Source of the DNA: Skeletonema tropicum
Lineage: Eukaryota > Bacillariophyta > Thalassiosirophyceae > Thalassiosirales > Thalassiosiraceae
NCBI GenBank assembly: GCA_037178625.1
Contig: CM074134.1
Span: 2,294,001 to 2,358,000, forward strand
Length of the DNA stretch: 64,000 bases
Reading direction: 5' to 3'
Positions within the stretch are counted from its first letter, which is position 1. Each line of letters opens with the position of its first letter. The notes under the pieces were generated by a model that was given only the letters and a program-made list of their open reading frames with translations, was not told the DNA's origin and ran no database searches. Position numbers and translations under genes: made by a program. Below, one piece after another: positions 60,375-64,000 of the stretch.

Positions 60375-60509
60375 ACCATGAGAGATGTGATGACACGAGG
60401 TGTGAAGAATGTCGAATACTTCGTGTCAACACAAAGACGACGAATGAACGTAGGGAATAGGCGTGAAATGACCACACAGAGGAACATGGTGTAAAAAAAG
60501 AAGCGCACC

Positions 60510-61875
60510 TCATTCCGCTCGGGTTAGAGCAGAGTGTTTGGTATAAGCCAGCTCATGAGGTTCGGGATCTCGATAGCGTTTGCCGTCCGTAGTAGGCAGA
60601 GGAGGGAGATTGATATTAGATATCTGCATTGCAGCAGTATGTTGATCTGCCGAGTAGAATGAATTGCGGAGATACATCAGGAATGTGTTGCCTTTCCAGC
60701 GAAGGCGGGTTTGGATGTAGGAATCGGACATATTGGCCCTGTGAAGAATATTCGCTGCCGTGACACGAATAGAATGACACGTCCAGTTAAGGAGAGATTT
60801 GTCGGTAGGACTAAGGTTGAAGGTTGTTTGAGCGGAACCCCGAATGAATTTCGCCACTTGTGAAGCCCTGATAAGGGCATAACCCGTAGGAGAGGAAGGG
60901 TCTGCGTACACTTGCTAATGGGATAGAAGCAGAGACGTTGAGAGCAAACGCTCGAAGCGCAATACGAAATGCTGCTAGAACCGGACAAACTGAAGGACGT
61001 TCATAATCTCGTTTGTAAGGAATAACTTGGCCATTGTCCTTGTTCGTTTGAAAACGCCAACAAATCTTGACTCCGTCCACCACAGTAACGTGAGCCGGAG
61101 TCAAATTATAAATGCGATGGCCAGACTTATCAAAGAATCGAAAATCCTCCCCTATAAATGCCTTTGGTTGAGGTGTGTCCTGAGCAATTGTGGGTTCGGT
61201 CATTTCGATGCCTGGACCGTCCTGACACCACTCACTGCGACGTGCCCCCGTGAAGCGGCCAAGCAAAATCCAATCCAGTATAGAGGACTCTAACGAATGA
61301 GGTTGCTGGAGACGGACTAACTTCAACATATTGGCTAGCATAGAGTCGTAAATCGTCTCTTTCCGATTCTTGACAGATTCGTATGACTTGACAGCTTGCA
61401 GAAGAGGAGTGACCAAGTCCTCCTTCACGAAGATTGGGTCCGTTGGGTCAGGTAGATTTCTATTACTGTGAAGACCGATCGCAGCAGAGAGATATCCGCG
61501 AAGGGTAGCGTGCTTGATGCGAATAGACTTGATGGTATTGCCTTGGATAAGATGGACGGTATAACATGCAAGGAGGAGATGGCGAGCCTCAAGAGGGGCC
61601 GATTCCATGCATGGATCCTTAACATCGACCATTTCACAAAACTTCAGGTAGTGAATGATCCTGGATTTTCGAGTACGATGCGGTTTAGACGCAGTGGATC
61701 GACGAGTTTCCCTTTCAATAGTTGCCCTGTCGATAATGTCTCTGTAATGACGGAGAGACGCTCTTGACCTGGCTGAAAACTCGAAAACATTGATGCGGAT
61801 GAGATCCGGATCCGGATGATTATGATAGAAAACACACCCAAATTTCGTCGCTCCATGCCAGAAAGGTTGGATCAA
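60510..61875 (-). pseudogene. Tyrosine recombinase (Crypton-like/diatom integrase type), frameshifted
   Basis: Two overlapping frames (61875-60811 and 60911-60510) encode consecutive parts of one protein. The first has GATKFGCVFYH, a core-binding-like helical region and the first catalytic Arg (LGRFTGARRSEWCQ). The second has TCHSIRVTAANILHRANMSD (catalytic HxxR), LRWKG and YLRN with the probable nucleophile Tyr. One extra base in TT at 60912-60913 separates them. There is no ATG at the start of the first frame, so the 5' end is also doubtful. The family cuts and joins DNA through a phosphotyrosine link; in diatoms it occurs in mobile elements. It follows the 404-bp tandem repeat directly. 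Confidence 0.8.
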
Positions 61876-64000
61876 GACTACTAGGGGAAGATGGATGATG
61901 ACCGAAGAGCTGCGCGGGTTCCGAAACCACTATCCATTCTTTGGCTGTGTGAGTCCAATAGTAGGGCTTCCTCGGCTGATAAAGAGGCCTCATCAAATCA
62001 TCAAACGTATCACCTTATCCCAAGAGACTGTGTCGAGAAAGGTCAGATTTTCCTCACGGGATGAACATAAACTCAATAGACGCTGCAATGGCCTGTTCAA
62101 TGCGGATCCAACAGTACACCTATATCTATATACGAACAGCCATGTGGAGTACCGACCGGAATTCCTGACTCGGGACGAATCGCGTGGTGTTTGACGACTC
62201 TAAAGAGACATCCCACCGAAAAGGGTCCAAATATTTACGATGCTAGTCGCGAAGAGTTGTATCTTGAAACAACCCTTGAACTAGTTCTTCCAATTCGCAG
62301 GAGAGACACCAGAACAGAAAAGTGCAACCAATTTGAACCCAATGCTGAGAGAATATAGTGTAGCTAAAGGCCCCCACTCGTCGGAGGAGAGACAAATATA
62401 AATGATGAGAGATAACACGTGCGCTGTGTGCGATCGAGTGATCAAAGTGGAAGAGAAATATGTACGTTTGACATGCCGAACAACGCCAAACCGGTTTCAA
62501 CGATTGGCAGTTGGGACTGAGAATGTGAGCGAAAAAAGAAGGGAGCTGTTGTGGCTCGTACAAACAGGGGGATGTGTGATTGAGAATCGATCCACCTGCG
62601 ATCACAGTATGTGGAGGGCGTTAAGAGTGGGAATGACGACTACATTGAAACACTTGGAGTCGACAGTCGAGAGAGGTGTGAGGAATTGTGATGACAAGAG
62701 AGTGTCGGGACAAATATAGCGGAGAAACATCACAAGCACGGATGACCCAGTACTATTGATTAGGGGAATGACTTGGAGTTGGTCAAGTCGAGCAGAGAGG
62801 ATCCAGCGGATTGTGTTGAATGCGCCAGGAGGCGGTAGAGCCGCGAGAGAGCTGTACGCAGAGGGAAGAGGAAAGTCTCCGAAGAGAATACAAATGTCAA
62901 GGCCGGAACGCGAGACAACGAGCGAGATAGGGATTGAAGAATAGAGACAATTGTGGCAAGAGCCCACCACCAGAAAGGCAGGAGCGAAGCGAAGCAGAGA
63001 GTGCGATACTGTACTCCACCCAATGTGAATTGTACAGCGAATAAGTTGATAGGTCCGATGAAGAACGAGATGAAGAGAGGGAGAAGTTTCCTTCCCATGC
63101 AATCGAGTTGCGAGTAGACAATAAATGCCGAATGATGCGAGAAAAACAAAGCCATCATGGAACCCGATCATATGTAGACGTAAACATAGCTTGCTGGCTG
63201 AATGATGCGAGAATAAGTATTGCGTGTGCAATGTCGGATGGTGCCGATAAAGGCGCCGAGATGAAGATATCCTTCCTACAATCGGGGGTTGTATTTAATC
63301 CGCAAGCGCCAATGATGCGCCCAAGGTACAGCTGTCGCTTACCCCGATATCATCGGTTCCACTCCCATATGCAGGTGCAAGCGGAAGCTGTGGTGGGCCA
63401 AGAGGCTATACAAGTACAGGGTCACCCCAGCCAAGATTGCAGTGCTGAACGAGCACTTGACCGCAGAAGAATTCAATGAACTGTCCCAACCCTAGTTTGA
63501 CATTAGCCAAGAGGGAATTATCGAGACTATCGTCTGTGGTTGATAAAGAGACCAGGTGATATAAAGAGGTCGTACAAGACGACAGAAAGTTCAGCCAATC
63601 CCTGAACTGGGATATGGTTAGAGGCCCAGAAGGTGAGAAGCAGAGCTGCCGGGAGGGATCCTGAGAGAGACCGAGGTGCCCTAGCCCTAGCAAGGTACAT
63701 ACGACCACAGACTCAGAGAGAGATCCCAGCAGGGACGCCCTGGTTCAACGCCTCACACACCCGAAAATGTATGAGAGTGAAGATGATGAGGGAGAGTAAA
63801 ATATCGTCGCCGTCTGGAAGGAAGATTTTACTGCGAAGTTTGCGGCAAATGGCACCTCACCATGGGCCGATTGTGGTATGGATAATCGCAAGAGAAAGAG
63901 AGACCACCCCGGGAGGGGAGGATAAAGAGTCTGAATTCGATGAGAGTGGATTGAAGATCTAGAGGAGACGCTGAGCGCTGAACAACCGAGAAATAGATAG
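61876..64000. other. Gene-poor right end
   Basis: About 2.1 kb. Frames such as reverse 63231-62602 and forward 63108-63479 are open but overlap on both strands and have no domain-like features. AATGATGCGAGAA occurs twice (about 63132 and 63203). The stretch may be the flank of the recombinase element. I see nothing I can name. Confidence 0.5.

Noticed and set aside
62602..63231. Reverse frame of 209 codons near the right edge
   Set aside because: Overlapping frames are open on both strands, there is no domain-like pattern, and the surroundings are repeat-rich.

Overview
The window looks like nuclear DNA of a diatom, probably centric. Genes sit on both strands, are mostly intronless or carry one or two GT-AG introns of about 80-215 bp, and end within tens to a few hundred bases of each other. 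Several proteins begin with a signal peptide followed by an ASAFAP-like site (clearest at 23080), the bipartite plastid-targeting signal of secondary red-lineage plastids. BspA-type LRR, Ty1/copia and diatom-type tyrosine recombinase sequences fit this. No RNA genes, CRISPR arrays or viral genes were found. All assignments come from reading motifs by eye; no database search was run.

Region 1 (1-17478) is dominated by mobile DNA. A DWNN-domain gene is cut by the left edge. Next come an FAD monooxygenase and, convergent to it, a 508-residue membrane protein of unknown function, followed by a degenerate DDE-type transposon. The block 961-7276 is repeated almost without change (about ten single-base differences and two indels seen) at 7393-15296. 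The junction holds a 94-bp fragment of a transposon end, and a 1.56-kb element with the same ends sits in the duplicated monooxygenase intron. Copy 2 has therefore lost monooxygenase exon 1 but keeps an intact membrane-protein gene. The block ends directly on the 3' part of a copia retrotransposon with its 3' LTR.

Region 2 (17479-19269) has no gene I can support.

Region 3 (19270-58090) is dense host sequence: thiamine pyrophosphokinase, FAD synthase, a DUF3007-like plastid membrane protein, proteasome Rpn12, a PP2C phosphatase, a SWI/SNF BAF60-like SWIB protein, an M41-like peptidase, an RRM protein, a Ser-rich one-pass membrane protein, a helical-repeat protein, a BspA-type LRR protein, a protein of unknown function, an omega-like glutathione transferase, a plastid fibrillin, an Arb2/FAM172-like protein, a multi-pass membrane gene with apparent frameshifts, an Mpv17-ACT-ACT fusion, a UFD1-UBX fusion and a large LRR surface protein.

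Region 4 (58091-64000) is repeat-rich: a hairpin, a 404/405-bp tandem repeat, a frameshifted tyrosine recombinase and about 2.1 kb with no recognisable gene.

The points I rate highest are the co-duplicated monooxygenase/unknown membrane protein pair with transposon debris at the junction, a promoter module shared by two neighbouring genes (38944-39065 and 40425-40491), and the Mpv17-ACT-ACT and UFD1-UBX fusions.
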